NCBI RefSeq assembly: GCF_000429865.1
Contig: NZ_AUCR01000001.1
Coordinates: forward strand, 248,001 to 312,000
Length of the DNA stretch: 64,000 nucleotides
Direction: 5' to 3'
Source of the DNA: Cucumibacter marinus DSM 18995
GTDB lineage: Bacteria; Pseudomonadota; Alphaproteobacteria; Rhizobiales; Devosiaceae
In this document: one piece after another, positions 30,046-38,131 of the stretch
Layout of the letters: each line of letters begins with the position of its first letter
How positions within the stretch are numbered: the first letter of the stretch is position 1
Program-made: the position numbers and the translations under genes
The notes under the pieces: model-generated
The model's database searches: none
What the model was told of the DNA's origin: nothing
What the model saw: the letters and a program-made list of their open reading frames with translations, nothing else

Positions 30046-30645
30046 TCATTCTGCCTTCTCGTCACCCGGCAGCACGTAATCCGTGCCTTCCCAGGGACTG
30101 AGATAATCAAATGAGCGGAATTCCTGCGCGAGCTTGACGGGCTCATAGACGACGCGCTGGCGCTCTTCGTCGTAACGGACTTCGACAAAGCCGGTCAGCG
30201 GAAAGTCCTTGCGCAGCGGATAGCCCTCGAAACCGTAATCGGTCAGAAGCCGCCGCAATTCAGGATGTCCGGTGAACAGGATACCGTACATGTCATAGGC
30301 TTCGCGTTCGAACCAGTCAGCACCCGGGAACACCGAGCAGATCGAGGGAACAGGCGTCGCCTCATCCGTCGTCACCTTCAGCCGGATGCGCGCATTCTGG
30401 GTCGGGCTCATGAAGTGATAGACCACTTCGAAGCGCTCCGGGCGCCCCGGATAGTCGACGCCACACACATCGACGATGTTGACGTAGCGGCACTGGCCGT
30501 CGTCGCGCAGAAACCGCACGACATCCACGATCGCCTCGCGCTTGACCGTAAGGGTCAACTCGCCAAAGGCGATCTGTCGGCCGATGACCGCATCATCCAG
30601 GCGCTGGGCGATGTAGTCGCCCTGTTCGATGAGAACCTCGTCCAT
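30046..30645 (-). CDS. nuoC: NADH-quinone oxidoreductase subunit C
   Basis: This 30-kDa peripheral-arm subunit has no cofactor. From the ATG at 30645 it is 199 aa. Diagnostic stretches are [53 protein letters not shown] near residues 110-160. The longer ORF start at 30741 would overlap nuoB and is rejected. It is a separate gene, not fused to nuoD as in E. coli. Confidence 0.97.
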   Translation of the reverse strand: MDEVLIEQGDYIAQRLDDAVIGRQIAFGELTLTVKREAIVDVVRFLRDDGQCRYVNIVDVCGVDYPGRPERFEVVYHFMSPTQNARIRLKVTTDEATPVPSICSVFPGADWFEREAYDMYGILFTGHPELRRLLTDYGFEGYPLRKDFPLTGFVEVRYDEERQRVVYEPVKLAQEFRSFDYLSPWEGTDYVLPGDEKAE

Positions 30646-30656
30646 CCCCGCCTCTC

Positions 30657-31235
30657 CTAGCGCTCGATCGTGCCGGTGCGGCGGATCTTCTTTTGCAGCA
30701 AAAGAACGCCGTAAAGCAGCGCTTCGGCTGTCGGGGGACAACCGGGCACATAGATATCGACCGGCACGACGCGGTCGCAGCCGCGCACTACCGAATAGGA
30801 ATAATGATAATAGCCGCCGCCATTGGCACAGGAGCCCATGGAGATGACGTAGCGCGGCTCGGGCATCTGGTCGTAGACCTTGCGCAGCGCCGGGGCCATC
30901 TTGTTGGTGAGTGTCCCGGCGACGATCATCACGTCGGACTGACGCGGTGAAGCGCGCGGCGCAAAGCCGAAGCGTTCGGCGTCATAGCGCGGCATCGACA
31001 TCTGCATCATCTCGACCGCGCAGCAGGCGAGACCGAAAGTCATCCACATCAGCGAGCCGGTGCGCGCCCAGTTGATCAGATCATCGGTCGCGGTGACGAG
31101 GAAGCCCTTGTCCGCCAGCTCATTGTTGATGTCGGTAAAGAACGGATCGTCGGCCCCGACCGGCTGGCCGGTGCGGGGGTCGAGCGCGCCGGTGGGGCGC
31201 GGGGTCACCAGAGTGCCTGTGTCGCTCAATCCCAT
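30657..31235 (-). CDS. nuoB: NADH-quinone oxidoreductase subunit B
   Basis: This subunit carries cluster N2, the immediate electron donor to quinone. The cluster ligands are the tandem cysteines in [10 protein letters not shown], with MGSCANGGG and the later [14 protein letters not shown]. The start at 31235 ([10 protein letters not shown]) has AAGGAG seven bases upstream and overlaps nuoA by ten bases, giving 192 aa; an ATG at 31256 is the alternative. Confidence 0.97.
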   Translation of the reverse strand: MGLSDTGTLVTPRPTGALDPRTGQPVGADDPFFTDINNELADKGFLVTATDDLINWARTGSLMWMTFGLACCAVEMMQMSMPRYDAERFGFAPRASPRQSDVMIVAGTLTNKMAPALRKVYDQMPEPRYVISMGSCANGGGYYHYSYSVVRGCDRVVPVDIYVPGCPPTAEALLYGVLLLQKKIRRTGTIER

Positions 31236-31591
31236 TCGAGAGCTCCTTTGCGCCACTCATAGACGAAGCCGATGGTCAAAACGGCGAGGAAAATCATCAT
31301 CGACCAGAAGCCGAACCAGCCGACATCCCGGAAAGCGACAGCCCACGGGAAGAGGAACGCCACTTCGAGGTCAAAAATGATGAAGAGGATGGCCACCAGG
31401 TAGAAGCGGACATCGAACTTCATGCGGGCATCGTCGAAAGCGTCGAAGCCGCACTCATAGGCGGAAACCTTTTCGGGGTCCGGGCGTTTGATGGCGATAA
31501 TGAATGGCGCCACCAACAGCGCCAGACCGATGACACCCGACAGTCCGACAAAGATGACGATCGGGAGATAGTCGCTTAACAGCTCGGTCAT
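31226..31591 (-). CDS. nuoA: NADH-quinone oxidoreductase subunit A
   Basis: This first gene of the complex I operon encodes a three-helix membrane subunit next to the quinone cavity. The 121-residue protein contains the conserved loop [44 protein letters not shown]. The whole nuoA to nuoN series follows on the same strand without a recognisable internal terminator. The promoter should lie just upstream, but I cannot assign it with confidence. Confidence 0.97.
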   Translation of the reverse strand: MTELLSDYLPIVIFVGLSGVIGLALLVAPFIIAIKRPDPEKVSAYECGFDAFDDARMKFDVRFYLVAILFIIFDLEVAFLFPWAVAFRDVGWFGFWSMMIFLAVLTIGFVYEWRKGALEWD

Positions 31592-31830
31592 GATGCCTCG
31601 CTCGAGGTTCTTGTGGCTTGAGGCAGCCTAGCATTTCCCCCGGCGGGGATGACACCGCCCCGGGCGCCTTTTTCGGGCTTGGGCTTAGCCCAGCCGATGG
31701 CCGGTTTCAAGGGGGTTGTCCGGCTCAAAACCCAGTTGCGCGGCTTTGCCCCGCCGCAGCGGTGTCACACCCCCGGTTTTCGGGGACACCCTTGCCCTCA
31801 ATACAGGATTCGATGAGCCCGAAAACAAAA

Positions 31831-31853
31831 GGGCCCCGCGCGATGCGGGGCCC
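31831..31853 (-). terminator. Rho-independent terminator of the 31885 outer-membrane protein gene
   Basis: GGGCCCCGC and GCGGGGCCC form a 9-bp stem with a five-base loop. It is followed on the minus strand by TTTTGTTTT (31830-31822). Confidence 0.85.
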
Positions 31854-31884
31854 GAATTCGTCAGGTAAGACCGATTAATCAGAC

Positions 31885-32397
31885 TCAGTCGATATACCAG
31901 TTGATGCCGCCCTTAACCTGCAAGCCCTGGAAACCGCCGTTATACCAGACGCCGTCGACTTGCTCGAAGAAGGACGCATTGTCCGAGAACTTGAACTCGG
32001 TACCAGCGCCTGCAGTCACGAAAGCCTGGTTTGAGCTGCCGGTGCCGATACCAGCAGCCACATAGGCGAGGAATTCGTCGAACACGACCATGCCGAGACG
32101 GCCCTGCCCCTGAACGACATATTCGCCCGGGCTCGGGAAATAGGTCCAGGACCCCTGCAGCCCGTAGACGACGTCGCCGCTCTGCACGTTGAAGCCGACC
32201 TGTTTGCCCACGCCGAAAGCGCTTTCAAGGAACGAAACGTGGCCGCCAAGATAGAGTCCGTCCCACTGCGCCACCGGCGCCGGTGTGTAAATCTGTGATT
32301 CGTAATAGGTCGCGTTCTGCGCCATTGCGGCGTCCGCCGCGAATGCCATTGTGGTGGCAGCGAGAGCCGCCGCGCCAAATTTCGCGATAGTTTTCAT
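31885..32397 (-). CDS. Small outer-membrane beta-barrel-like protein
   Basis: The 170-residue protein starts with a classical signal peptide (MKTIAKFGAAALAATTMAFA, cleavage probably after AMA or ADA). Alternating polar and aromatic strands follow, ending in an aromatic-rich C-terminus (GGINWYID). It contains QWDGLYLGGHV, the family variant of the WxGxYxG motif seen after the signal peptide of rhizobial outer-membrane barrels. It is the last of five similar genes here; no function is known. Confidence 0.75.
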   Translation of the reverse strand: MKTIAKFGAAALAATTMAFAADAAMAQNATYYESQIYTPAPVAQWDGLYLGGHVSFLESAFGVGKQVGFNVQSGDVVYGLQGSWTYFPSPGEYVVQGQGRLGMVVFDEFLAYVAAGIGTGSSNQAFVTAGAGTEFKFSDNASFFEQVDGVWYNGGFQGLQVKGGINWYID

Positions 32398-32510
32398 GCC
32401 CTTAGCCCTTCCCTAACGCACGTCTTACCAGACTATAGTGAGAATTCTACCCAAATGCATGTGGTAAGTCTGCCACAACAATTGCCGCGGCCCGACCATG
32501 GTAACCAAAA

Positions 32511-32532
32511 AGCCCCACCGCAAGGCAGGGCT
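32511..32532 (-). terminator. Probable terminator of the 32564 gene
   Basis: AGCCC...GGGCT with an inner ACC/GGC stem and a GCAA loop is followed on the minus strand by TTTTTGG. The stem has a two-base mismatch, so this is weaker than the neighbouring hairpins. Confidence 0.55.
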
Positions 32533-32563
32533 TAATGAATGATTAGCGTTTTGGCAAACGTGA

Positions 32564-33088
32564 TCAGTCGAGATTGTACGTGAAGCCGGTCGCGACACCT
32601 GCGATGACGGCACCATCGAACGGCGTAAACTGCACGTGAGTGCGCCAGGCCAGTTTTTCGTTCATCGCGACTTCCACGCCGCCGCCAAACGCGACATACG
32701 CTTCGTCCCAGGCATTGGTAAACCCGGCACTCAAAGACCCGTAGATGATCGAATTTTCTGTCAGCACGGTCCCGATACGTCCGGTAACCTGATAGGAAGC
32801 CAGAATGTCGTCGCCATCAGGAGCGAAGCCAACGAACTTCTCAATCCCGTAAATGGTGGACCCATCCTGCCAGTTGTAGCCGAGGGCCGCGCCAAACCCA
32901 CCGAAGCCATAAATCCCGCCGTCGTAGATCTCCATGGCGGCAACCGCAAACTTGCCGACATAGAACCCGCTCCAATCGTGGGCCGGCATGGGCGAATACA
33001 TGCTGTATTCGTCTGCCTGCGCGATTTGCGCGCCGCCGGCGATCATCGTTGACGCCAAAGCCGCCGCTGCAATCGTCCTGAGTTTCAT
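32564..33088 (-). CDS. Small outer-membrane beta-barrel-like protein
   Basis: From the ATG at 33088 the product is 174 aa. A signal peptide (MKLRTIAAAALASTMIAGGA...AQA) is followed by the HDWSGFYVGKF motif and repeated Gly/aromatic strands (GGIYGFGGFGAALGYNW), ending in GFTYNLD. This matches its four neighbours in layout. The upstream extension of the ORF to 33166 lacks coding character. Predicted location is the outer membrane. Confidence 0.72.
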   Translation of the reverse strand: MKLRTIAAAALASTMIAGGAQIAQADEYSMYSPMPAHDWSGFYVGKFAVAAMEIYDGGIYGFGGFGAALGYNWQDGSTIYGIEKFVGFAPDGDDILASYQVTGRIGTVLTENSIIYGSLSAGFTNAWDEAYVAFGGGVEVAMNEKLAWRTHVQFTPFDGAVIAGVATGFTYNLD

Positions 33089-33339
33089 GATGTCGTCCCC
33101 TTCATAAGTGATGTCGGAATTGTGGCGGGGAATCGGACTGCGGACAATGCGTAGGCACTTCCACAAATAAACAATTGGTTAAAAGCGTGACCATTTCGCA
33201 ACGGTTTTGACTATGGGAACGTTTTCATTGCAAAGAGCCTGCATGTGCACCACTTGATTTCCGGGCCTCTCGCAACGACCAAGCATCAGTCTGGTTGGGC
33301 AGAATCGCCAAGGAGGTCATCCGCGCGGTCACAAAAAAA

Positions 33340-33357
33340 GCCCCGCCGAAGCGGGGC
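33340..33357 (-). terminator. Rho-independent terminator of the 33385 gene
   Basis: GCCCCGC and GCGGGGC around a CGAA loop (UUCG on the transcript) are followed on the minus strand by a run of seven T (33339-33333). The hairpin core recurs at 34081-34106. Confidence 0.9.
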
Positions 33358-33384
33358 CCTGTCGTGTGGGATCTTCGCGTTTGC

Positions 33385-33912
33385 CTAGTTGGCGTGCCAC
33401 AGGAAGCCGGCTGTCACGCGCGTCTCGGAGATCGAACTGCCAAGTTCGCCGAGCCCCTGGGCCTCGAGGCGAATCGACATGTTGTCGCTCGCCGCGAACT
33501 GGATGCCACCGCCAACACCGTAATAGGTGTCACTGTTGAGATAGCCGAGCGACCCGACACCATAGATCTGAGCGTCGTTGCTGATCAGCACGCCAAGCCG
33601 GCCATCCACTTCGCCGAAGATCACATAGTCGGAGAAGTCGGTGAGAAAGCCCAGATTGCCTTCAAGTCCGGCCAGCACGTTGTCGCCCAACATGAAGTTG
33701 GTGCCGACGACACCGTTGAACTGAAAGGAATCGTCGAGCCAGATGCCCTTCTCGAAACCGTAATACATGCCTTCCCACACAAAGCCGGGGTCTTCAAAAA
33801 CCACCGTGTTTGTCGACATAATCGGTTTGTAGGCATCTGCCGCCATCGCCGTGCCCGTCAGCGCCAGGGCGCCAAGGACCGCGGCGGATGCGCCGGTCAT
33901 CAGTTTCTTCAT
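33385..33912 (-). CDS. Small outer-membrane beta-barrel-like protein
   Basis: The 175-residue protein has a signal peptide ending TAMAADA. The segment FVWEGMYYGFEKG is the local form of the WxGxYxG motif, and amphipathic strands follow (GLEGNLGFLTDF, VIFGEVDGRLGVLI, YYGVGGGIQF). It is a separate gene with its own terminator. It is less similar to its neighbours than 34130 and 35019 are to each other. Function unknown. Confidence 0.72.
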   Translation of the reverse strand: MKKLMTGASAAVLGALALTGTAMAADAYKPIMSTNTVVFEDPGFVWEGMYYGFEKGIWLDDSFQFNGVVGTNFMLGDNVLAGLEGNLGFLTDFSDYVIFGEVDGRLGVLISNDAQIYGVGSLGYLNSDTYYGVGGGIQFAASDNMSIRLEAQGLGELGSSISETRVTAGFLWHAN

Positions 33913-34080
33913 TTCAAATCATCCTCTTGGTGCTCCGCGGCACTGCGTGCCGCATGAATTTCCGCAACTGAGGCCGGTTTAAGCCCGCCCTCTGAGCCCC
34001 AAAACACAATAGGTGATTTGACCATTTGTCTCAATGCACGCCCCGCACCAATCGATGGGTGCCAGGCTATGCCAAAAACA

Positions 34081-34106
34081 AAAGGCCCCGCCGAAGCGGG
34101 GCCTTT
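34081..34106 (-). terminator. Rho-independent terminator of the 34130 gene
   Basis: AAAGGCCCCGC and GCGGGGCCTTT form an 11-bp stem with a CGAA loop. It is followed on the minus strand by TTGTTTTTGG. Confidence 0.9.
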
Positions 34107-34129
34107 CAAAATCTGTTGTCCGAATGGAC

Positions 34130-34639
34130 TTACTTCATGTGGACGTTGAGGCCCACATTGAAGATATTCGCACCGGTGTCGCGGTACTTGTACTCGGCGC
34201 CCACGGAAATCATGTCGGTAACCATGAATTCAGCACCCGCACCGAACGTCCAGTAGTTGGTGGTGCCACCCCAGTTCACCTGACCAAGACCGGCAACGCC
34301 GTAGATCAGAGCCTGGCCGGCGTCGAAACCGAAGCGAACGTCGCCTTCAATCGCGCTCGTGCCACCCGAGAGGTTCGGATAGTACGCGAAGCTGCCTTCC
34401 AGACCGAAGACAAAGTCGCCGGCGTCGAAGTTGTAGCCGACGCGTGCGCCGCCACCGAAGTCCCCGCCAGCCCAATCGTTGTAGCTGCCGAACACGCCAG
34501 CATAGAAGCCTTCCCAGTCACCCGACGGCTGTTCATACACAACCGGGTCAACCGGGGTGTAGAGGTCAGCAGCCATGGCGGTGGTGGTCAGCGCGGTGGT
34601 CGCGAATACAGCGGCAGCAAATTTAGTAGCAATGCCCAT
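34130..34639 (-). CDS. Small outer-membrane beta-barrel-like protein
   Basis: From ATG 34639 (GGGA upstream) the product is 169 aa. The signal peptide ends TAMAADLYTPVD; GDWEGFYAGVFGSYNDW carries the family motif. Strand-like repeats follow (GGGARVGYNFDAGDFVFGLEGSF, YWTFGAGAEFMV, VGAEYKYRDTG), and the end is VGLNVHMK. It is closest in layout to the gene at 35019. Confidence 0.75.
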   Translation of the reverse strand: MGIATKFAAAVFATTALTTTAMAADLYTPVDPVVYEQPSGDWEGFYAGVFGSYNDWAGGDFGGGARVGYNFDAGDFVFGLEGSFAYYPNLSGGTSAIEGDVRFGFDAGQALIYGVAGLGQVNWGGTTNYWTFGAGAEFMVTDMISVGAEYKYRDTGANIFNVGLNVHMK

Positions 34640-35018
34640 AATAGGTCCCTTTCCCAATTTCGTCTGGGTACGCATTGTTTCCCATGACCCCTTAACGGAT
34701 GCAACGCCAAACGTGGTGAATCAGGCATAGACGTGCCCGGATCACGTCGAAATTGCGCCAATTCCGTACCGATGTTGCAATATGGTCACGTCACTCACAG
34801 GGGTGTGAACGGGGCCAGGCCGCGCCGGACCGATTTCACGGTTACTTCATTCCTAAGATTGAGTCGTTTGCGGGTGTTCCGGTAACTATCCGGTAACCCT
34901 GACCCGTCTGGATTATGCCTGCTATTTCAACCGGAAGGCGGAATCGAAAACAGGCCGCAGCGGAACCGCGGCCTGATTCATTTCGTTTCTTGCGGGCGAG
35001 TCGCCCCGCCCGGCTAGC
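34640..35018. other. Intergenic region between two outer-membrane protein genes
   Basis: No gene is visible in these 379 bases. The region contains the terminator of the 35019 gene (34951-34975). The rest is presumably promoter and leader of the 34130 gene, although I cannot point to clear -35/-10 elements. Confidence 0.5.
34951..34975 (-). terminator. Terminator of the 35019 gene
   Basis: CAGGCCGC and GCGGCCTG pair around a nine-base loop. It is followed on the minus strand by TTTTCG. Confidence 0.7.
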
Positions 35019-35561
35019 CTAGAAGTGCCAGATGGCGCCCATGGTCACCTGGTGCTGGTCCTGGCCACCGCTCAGCTCGTTGCCATACAGATACTGGCCG
35101 CGGAAGGAGAGGTCTTCGGAGAATTTGACCTCCATACCGCCACCGAGAAGCCCGAAGCTTTCCGAGGTGCCCGAGAGGTTCACGCCGTAACCCCCTGCCC
35201 CGTAAACCAGCACATCGTCGGTGACGAGCGCACCGGCGCGGCCCAGGACCTGGCCCTGGGTTTCCCAGTTGTTGGTGCCGCTGTCGCGCAGGCCCTGGAT
35301 GTTCATTTCCGCACCGAGCACGAGATAGTCGAGTTCGGCATTGAAGCCGGCCACCAGGCCGCCACCGAACAGATTGTCCGGCGAAGTGAAGATCCCGGTG
35401 CCGAGCACACCGGCATAGAAGCCGTCCCAATTGCTCACCGGCTCGTTATAGACCGGCGCGGGAGCGGGGTCGGGTGTGGAATAGAGATCGGCCGCACTCG
35501 CGGCGCCGGCAGAGGCCACGAGGGCGAAGCCAGCCAGAAGAGCAGTTTTGGTCAGACGCAT
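35019..35561 (-). CDS. Small outer-membrane beta-barrel-like protein
   Basis: From ATG 35561, with AGGAG six bases upstream, the product is 180 aa. It has a signal peptide (MRLTKTALLAGFALVASAGA...SAADLYS), a Pro-rich stretch (PDPAPAPVYNEP), and SNWDGFYAGVLGTG. The barrel-like body ends in VTMGAIWHF, and the terminal Phe is the classic outer-membrane targeting signal. The ORF can be extended to 35699, but the extra residues look non-coding. Confidence 0.78.
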   Translation of the reverse strand: MRLTKTALLAGFALVASAGAASAADLYSTPDPAPAPVYNEPVSNWDGFYAGVLGTGIFTSPDNLFGGGLVAGFNAELDYLVLGAEMNIQGLRDSGTNNWETQGQVLGRAGALVTDDVLVYGAGGYGVNLSGTSESFGLLGGGMEVKFSEDLSFRGQYLYGNELSGGQDQHQVTMGAIWHF

Positions 35562-35997
35562 AATCAACTCCTGTTGTGTCTTCGGAGCGGTGCGGTGCAG
35601 CCCCTCCGTTTCGGCTTCTCGCTTGACGCTGCGGCGCGGGAGGCGGGCCGGCGGCGTCGGTCTGGGCGAGTAACCTGTGTGCTGGAAGATGGTTCCCAAT
35701 CGGACCGGTTTCTGGTCGATGCGATGGCAAAAATAAGGAGGTTGGTGAGTGCTGCAAACAGATCACAGACCAATTTTTCTACATTAAAAATCAATGACTT
35801 GTCTCAATATCGATGATGAAGCGGCAATACTCACCCTGTGTGCCGCCGCATTGCCGCCATGAGCGTTATTGCAGTGTTGCAACGGTTGTCGTTTTGGGAC
35901 GCCGCTGGATGGAACTCATCGGCTTCGCGCTCAACCAATTGATCCCGAATCCGGCGTTCGGCTTCACATCGAAGAAACAGCCTTGAAACAGATGGCC
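35562..35997. other. Intergenic region upstream of the 35019 gene
   Basis: No gene is visible. An AT-rich patch at about 35765-35815 contrasts with the surrounding GC-rich sequence and may hold the promoter of the outer-membrane protein gene. The right part runs into the degenerate tRNA-Asp copies. Confidence 0.45.
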
Positions 35998-36250
35998 TGG
36001 CGGGAGTGACGGGACTCGCACCGCGACCTCTGGCGTATCCAGCCCGCCGGCGCGAGGCAAAAGCAGCCCGCCGGCGCGAGGCAGAAACCTGTCGCGCCGG
36101 TAACGGCGGCAAACTGAAAGCTTTAAAGGGGAGAGTGGCGGGAGTGACGGGACTCGAACCCGCGACCTCTGGCGCGGCCAGCCCGCCGGCGTGAGGCAAA
36201 AAAACCTGTCACGCTGATGCCAGCGGCAAACTCGGAGATTTGAAGGAATG
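35998..36250 (-). repeat. Two partial tandem copies of the 3' half of tRNA-Asp
   Basis: The 3' half of tRNA-Asp (anticodon-stem 3' strand, T arm, acceptor 3' strand and CCA) occurs again at 36136-36174, almost identical to the gene, and at 35998-36035 with small changes. Each copy is followed by similar spacer sequence containing AGCCCGCCGGCG, GAGGCAA and AACCTGTC. The units are roughly 115-140 bases. They cannot fold as tRNAs. They look like eroded members of a tandem tRNA array or repeated attachment-site scars. Confidence 0.75.
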
Positions 36251-36251
36251 G

Positions 36252-36328
36252 TGGCGGGAGTGACGGGACTCGAACCCGCGACCTCTGGCGTGACAGGCCA
36301 GCGCTCTAACCAACTGAGCTACACCCCC
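36252..36328 (-). tRNA. tRNA-Asp (GTC)
   Basis: The minus strand reads GGGGGTGTAGCTCAGTTGGT at the 5' end. The anticodon arm is CTGGC-CTGTCAC-GCCAG (anticodon GTC), the T arm has GGTTCGAGTCC, and CCA is encoded. The acceptor stem pairs over seven positions, with one G-U. The length is 77 including CCA. Confidence 0.97.
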
Positions 36329-36556
36329 TCCGGTGCGCGTCGCCGCGCTGAAGGTTGCGCTGGTTTACTGGCGAGACTCGGCCAAGTCAAGCGCGGTTGT
36401 GCACCTTTTTTCGCTGCTTCACAGCACGGTCCAAATTGCCGCAGCCGGGCCGGTGGCCGAACGGCCTCCAGCCCGTGTCCGGAAGCTCGGCTTGCCACTC
36501 GCCTCGCGCCGGTTTTCCGGCTAGGATCAAGGACCTAAGCGGCAGGAGATGCTCCG

Positions 36557-36766
36557 ATGAAACTTGATACTCTGGTGCTCGCAGTGATCGCGATATTCGC
36601 CGTCCTGTGGGTTGTGACAGCGGTGACCGGACTGTTGACCGCGGTGCCCTATGGCTGGCTCGGTCTCATCCCGATCGCTCTGGTGGTCGGGCTGGTCGTC
36701 ACGGTGATCTATCAGCGGGTCACCAACAAGGAAGACAACTACTACACAAAGAACGTGGATAAATGA
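36557..36766 (+). CDS. Small two-helix membrane protein
   Basis: The 69-residue protein has two hydrophobic segments (about 5-27 and 33-53) and a polar C-terminus with TNKEDNYYTKNVDK. GGAG precedes the ATG. Its stop overlaps the start of the YbjQ gene (36763), so the two are translationally coupled. I do not recognise a family. The pairing suggests a membrane partner for the YbjQ protein. Confidence 0.78.
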   Translation: MKLDTLVLAVIAIFAVLWVVTAVTGLLTAVPYGWLGLIPIALVVGLVVTVIYQRVTNKEDNYYTKNVDK

Positions 36767-37089
36767 GACAGGGCATCATCATCACCTCTACCGAGACCGT
36801 TCCGGGTCAGGAAATCGCCGGTGTCATCGGCATTGCGCGCGGCAACACGATCCGGGCTCGCCATGTCGGCACGGATATCGTGGCCGGCCTCAGAAACCTG
36901 GTGGGCGGCGAAGTCTCCGAATACACCAAGCTCATGGCGGAGGCACGCGAACAGGCGACCGATCGCATGCGCGAAGACGCAGCTTCAATGGGAGCGGATG
37001 CTGTTGTCTGTGTGCGGTTCTCGACCTCGATGATTGCCCAGGGCGCCGCCGAGATCCTCGCCTATGGCACCGCGGTCAAGCTGCGATAG
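36763..37089 (+). CDS. YbjQ family (UPF0145) putative heavy-metal-binding domain protein
   Basis: The 108-residue protein has the UPF0145 pattern TSTETVPGQEIAGVIGIARGNTIRARHVG, GLRNLVGGEVSEYTKLMAEAREQATDRM and GADAVVCVRFSTS. The family forms pentamers, and its biochemical role is unsettled. It overlaps the preceding membrane protein gene by four bases. Confidence 0.9.
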   Translation: MRQGIIITSTETVPGQEIAGVIGIARGNTIRARHVGTDIVAGLRNLVGGEVSEYTKLMAEAREQATDRMREDAASMGADAVVCVRFSTSMIAQGAAEILAYGTAVKLR

Positions 37090-37397
37090 CAAGTACCCGC
37101 CAATTTGACGCCGTAAGAACACGGCCCCCACGGCCTATTCCTGGCTCTCATCCTGAGCTTGCCGAAGGAATGAAAAAACGGTCAGGCGCCGCCCTCCCCG
37201 GTCATCACCCGGTTCATCCGGGTGATCCACCAGTGTTTGAACGATGGACCACCCGTTCAAGTCAGGTGGTGACGACGGCGCGTGTGCCATCACCAACTCG
37301 TCGCCGAGTCCCGCAGCCATTCGAGCATAGCTCTCACGGCCTCCTCACCTCAAAACGATCCACTGGATCGTTTTGTCGCTTCGCGAACTGATCGGAA
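37090..37397. other. Intergenic region with a REP-like sequence and tRNA-Val terminator
   Basis: No coding sequence is visible. At 37149-37169 lies TCATCCTGAGCTTGCCGAAG, a member of a palindrome-like sequence class common in Alphaproteobacteria. At 37351-37375 lies the hairpin described separately. Confidence 0.55.
37351..37375 (-). terminator. Hairpin downstream of tRNA-Val, probable terminator
   Basis: CAAAACGATCC and GGATCGTTTTG form a perfect 11-bp stem with a three-base loop. It lies 22 bases downstream of tRNA-Val on its strand, and the 3' arm itself ends in TTTTG. Confidence 0.65.
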
Positions 37398-37473
37398 TGG
37401 TGGGCGGTGAGAGACTCGAACTCCCGACATCCTCGGTGTAAACGAGGCGCTCTACCAACTGAGCTAACCGCCC
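37398..37473 (-). tRNA. tRNA-Val (TAC)
   Basis: The minus strand shows acceptor GGGCGGT/ACCGCCC, D arm AGCTCAGTTGGTAGAGC, anticodon arm CCTCG-TTTACAC-CGAGG (anticodon TAC), T loop TTCGAGT and encoded CCA. The length is 76. Confidence 0.97.
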
Positions 37474-37635
37474 TCTGGCCGGGTTCCCTGTGGGGCGGAC
37501 CAGCGAGGGCCCGAGCCGATGCAATCGCGTCGGGCGGACCGGCGATCTGATTAGGGGTTTGCCCCTCTCGCGTCAACTCGGTTTGGCGACTGTTTTGGTC
37601 TTCCGCTTGCCGCACCTGCCAAATGCCCAAAAAAT

Positions 37636-37661
37636 AAGGCCCCGGCGAATGCCGGAGCCTT
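37636..37661 (-). terminator. Rho-independent terminator of hupB
   Basis: AAGGCCCCGGC and GCCGGAGCCTT pair around GAAT with one mismatch. It is followed on the minus strand by ATTTTTTGGG. Confidence 0.85.
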
Positions 37662-37686
37662 GAAATGCCTTGCAGAGGCGCCGTGA

Positions 37687-37959
37687 TTAGTTGACGGCGT
37701 CCTTGAGCTGCTTGCCCGGCTTGAATTTCGGCACATTGCTGGCCGGAATGTCGATTTCGGCACCGGTGGCAGGGTTGCGGCCCTTGGTGGCCTTGCGGTG
37801 AGAAACCGCGAAAGTGCCAAAACCAACCAGGCGAACATCGCCGCCGTCCTTCAGGGTGCCGGTGATCGAATCGAACACCGCATCGACCGCATCGGCCGCC
37901 TGTGCTTTGGTCACACCCGCCTTGTCGGCGACAGCGGCGATCAGATCGTTCTTGTTCAT
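37687..37959 (-). CDS. hupB: DNA-binding protein HU
   Basis: HU is a nucleoid-associated architectural protein. The 90-residue sequence is a textbook [51 protein letters not shown] in the DNA-binding arm, and [12 protein letters not shown] at the end. It lies downstream of lon with a terminator between them, the usual order. Confidence 0.97.
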   Translation of the reverse strand: MNKNDLIAAVADKAGVTKAQAADAVDAVFDSITGTLKDGGDVRLVGFGTFAVSHRKATKGRNPATGAEIDIPASNVPKFKPGKQLKDAVN

Positions 37960-38082
37960 TTTACCAACCTCATCTTTCAGGCCCGACCGCTATGAATCGG
38001 GCTTATGGGTCCGCACACTTCGTTGATTCTGGCCGGAAAGCAAGGATTTCCGGCGGTTTTGCCCGCTAATCAAAACAAAAAA

Positions 38083-38103
38083 GGCGCCGCAATTTGCGGC
38101 GCC
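38083..38103 (-). terminator. Rho-independent terminator of lon
   Basis: GGCGCCGC and GCGGCGCC form an 8-bp stem around AATTT. It is followed on the minus strand by TTTTTTGTTTTG. Confidence 0.9.
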
Positions 38104-38131
38104 CCGATCTTGTGTCAACGGCGTTGCCGAA

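Noticed and set aside
35831-36199. Minus-strand ORF of 122 codons across the tRNA-Asp copies
   Set aside because: Its repeated AxxxSPVTPA segments are translations of tRNA fragments, not protein.
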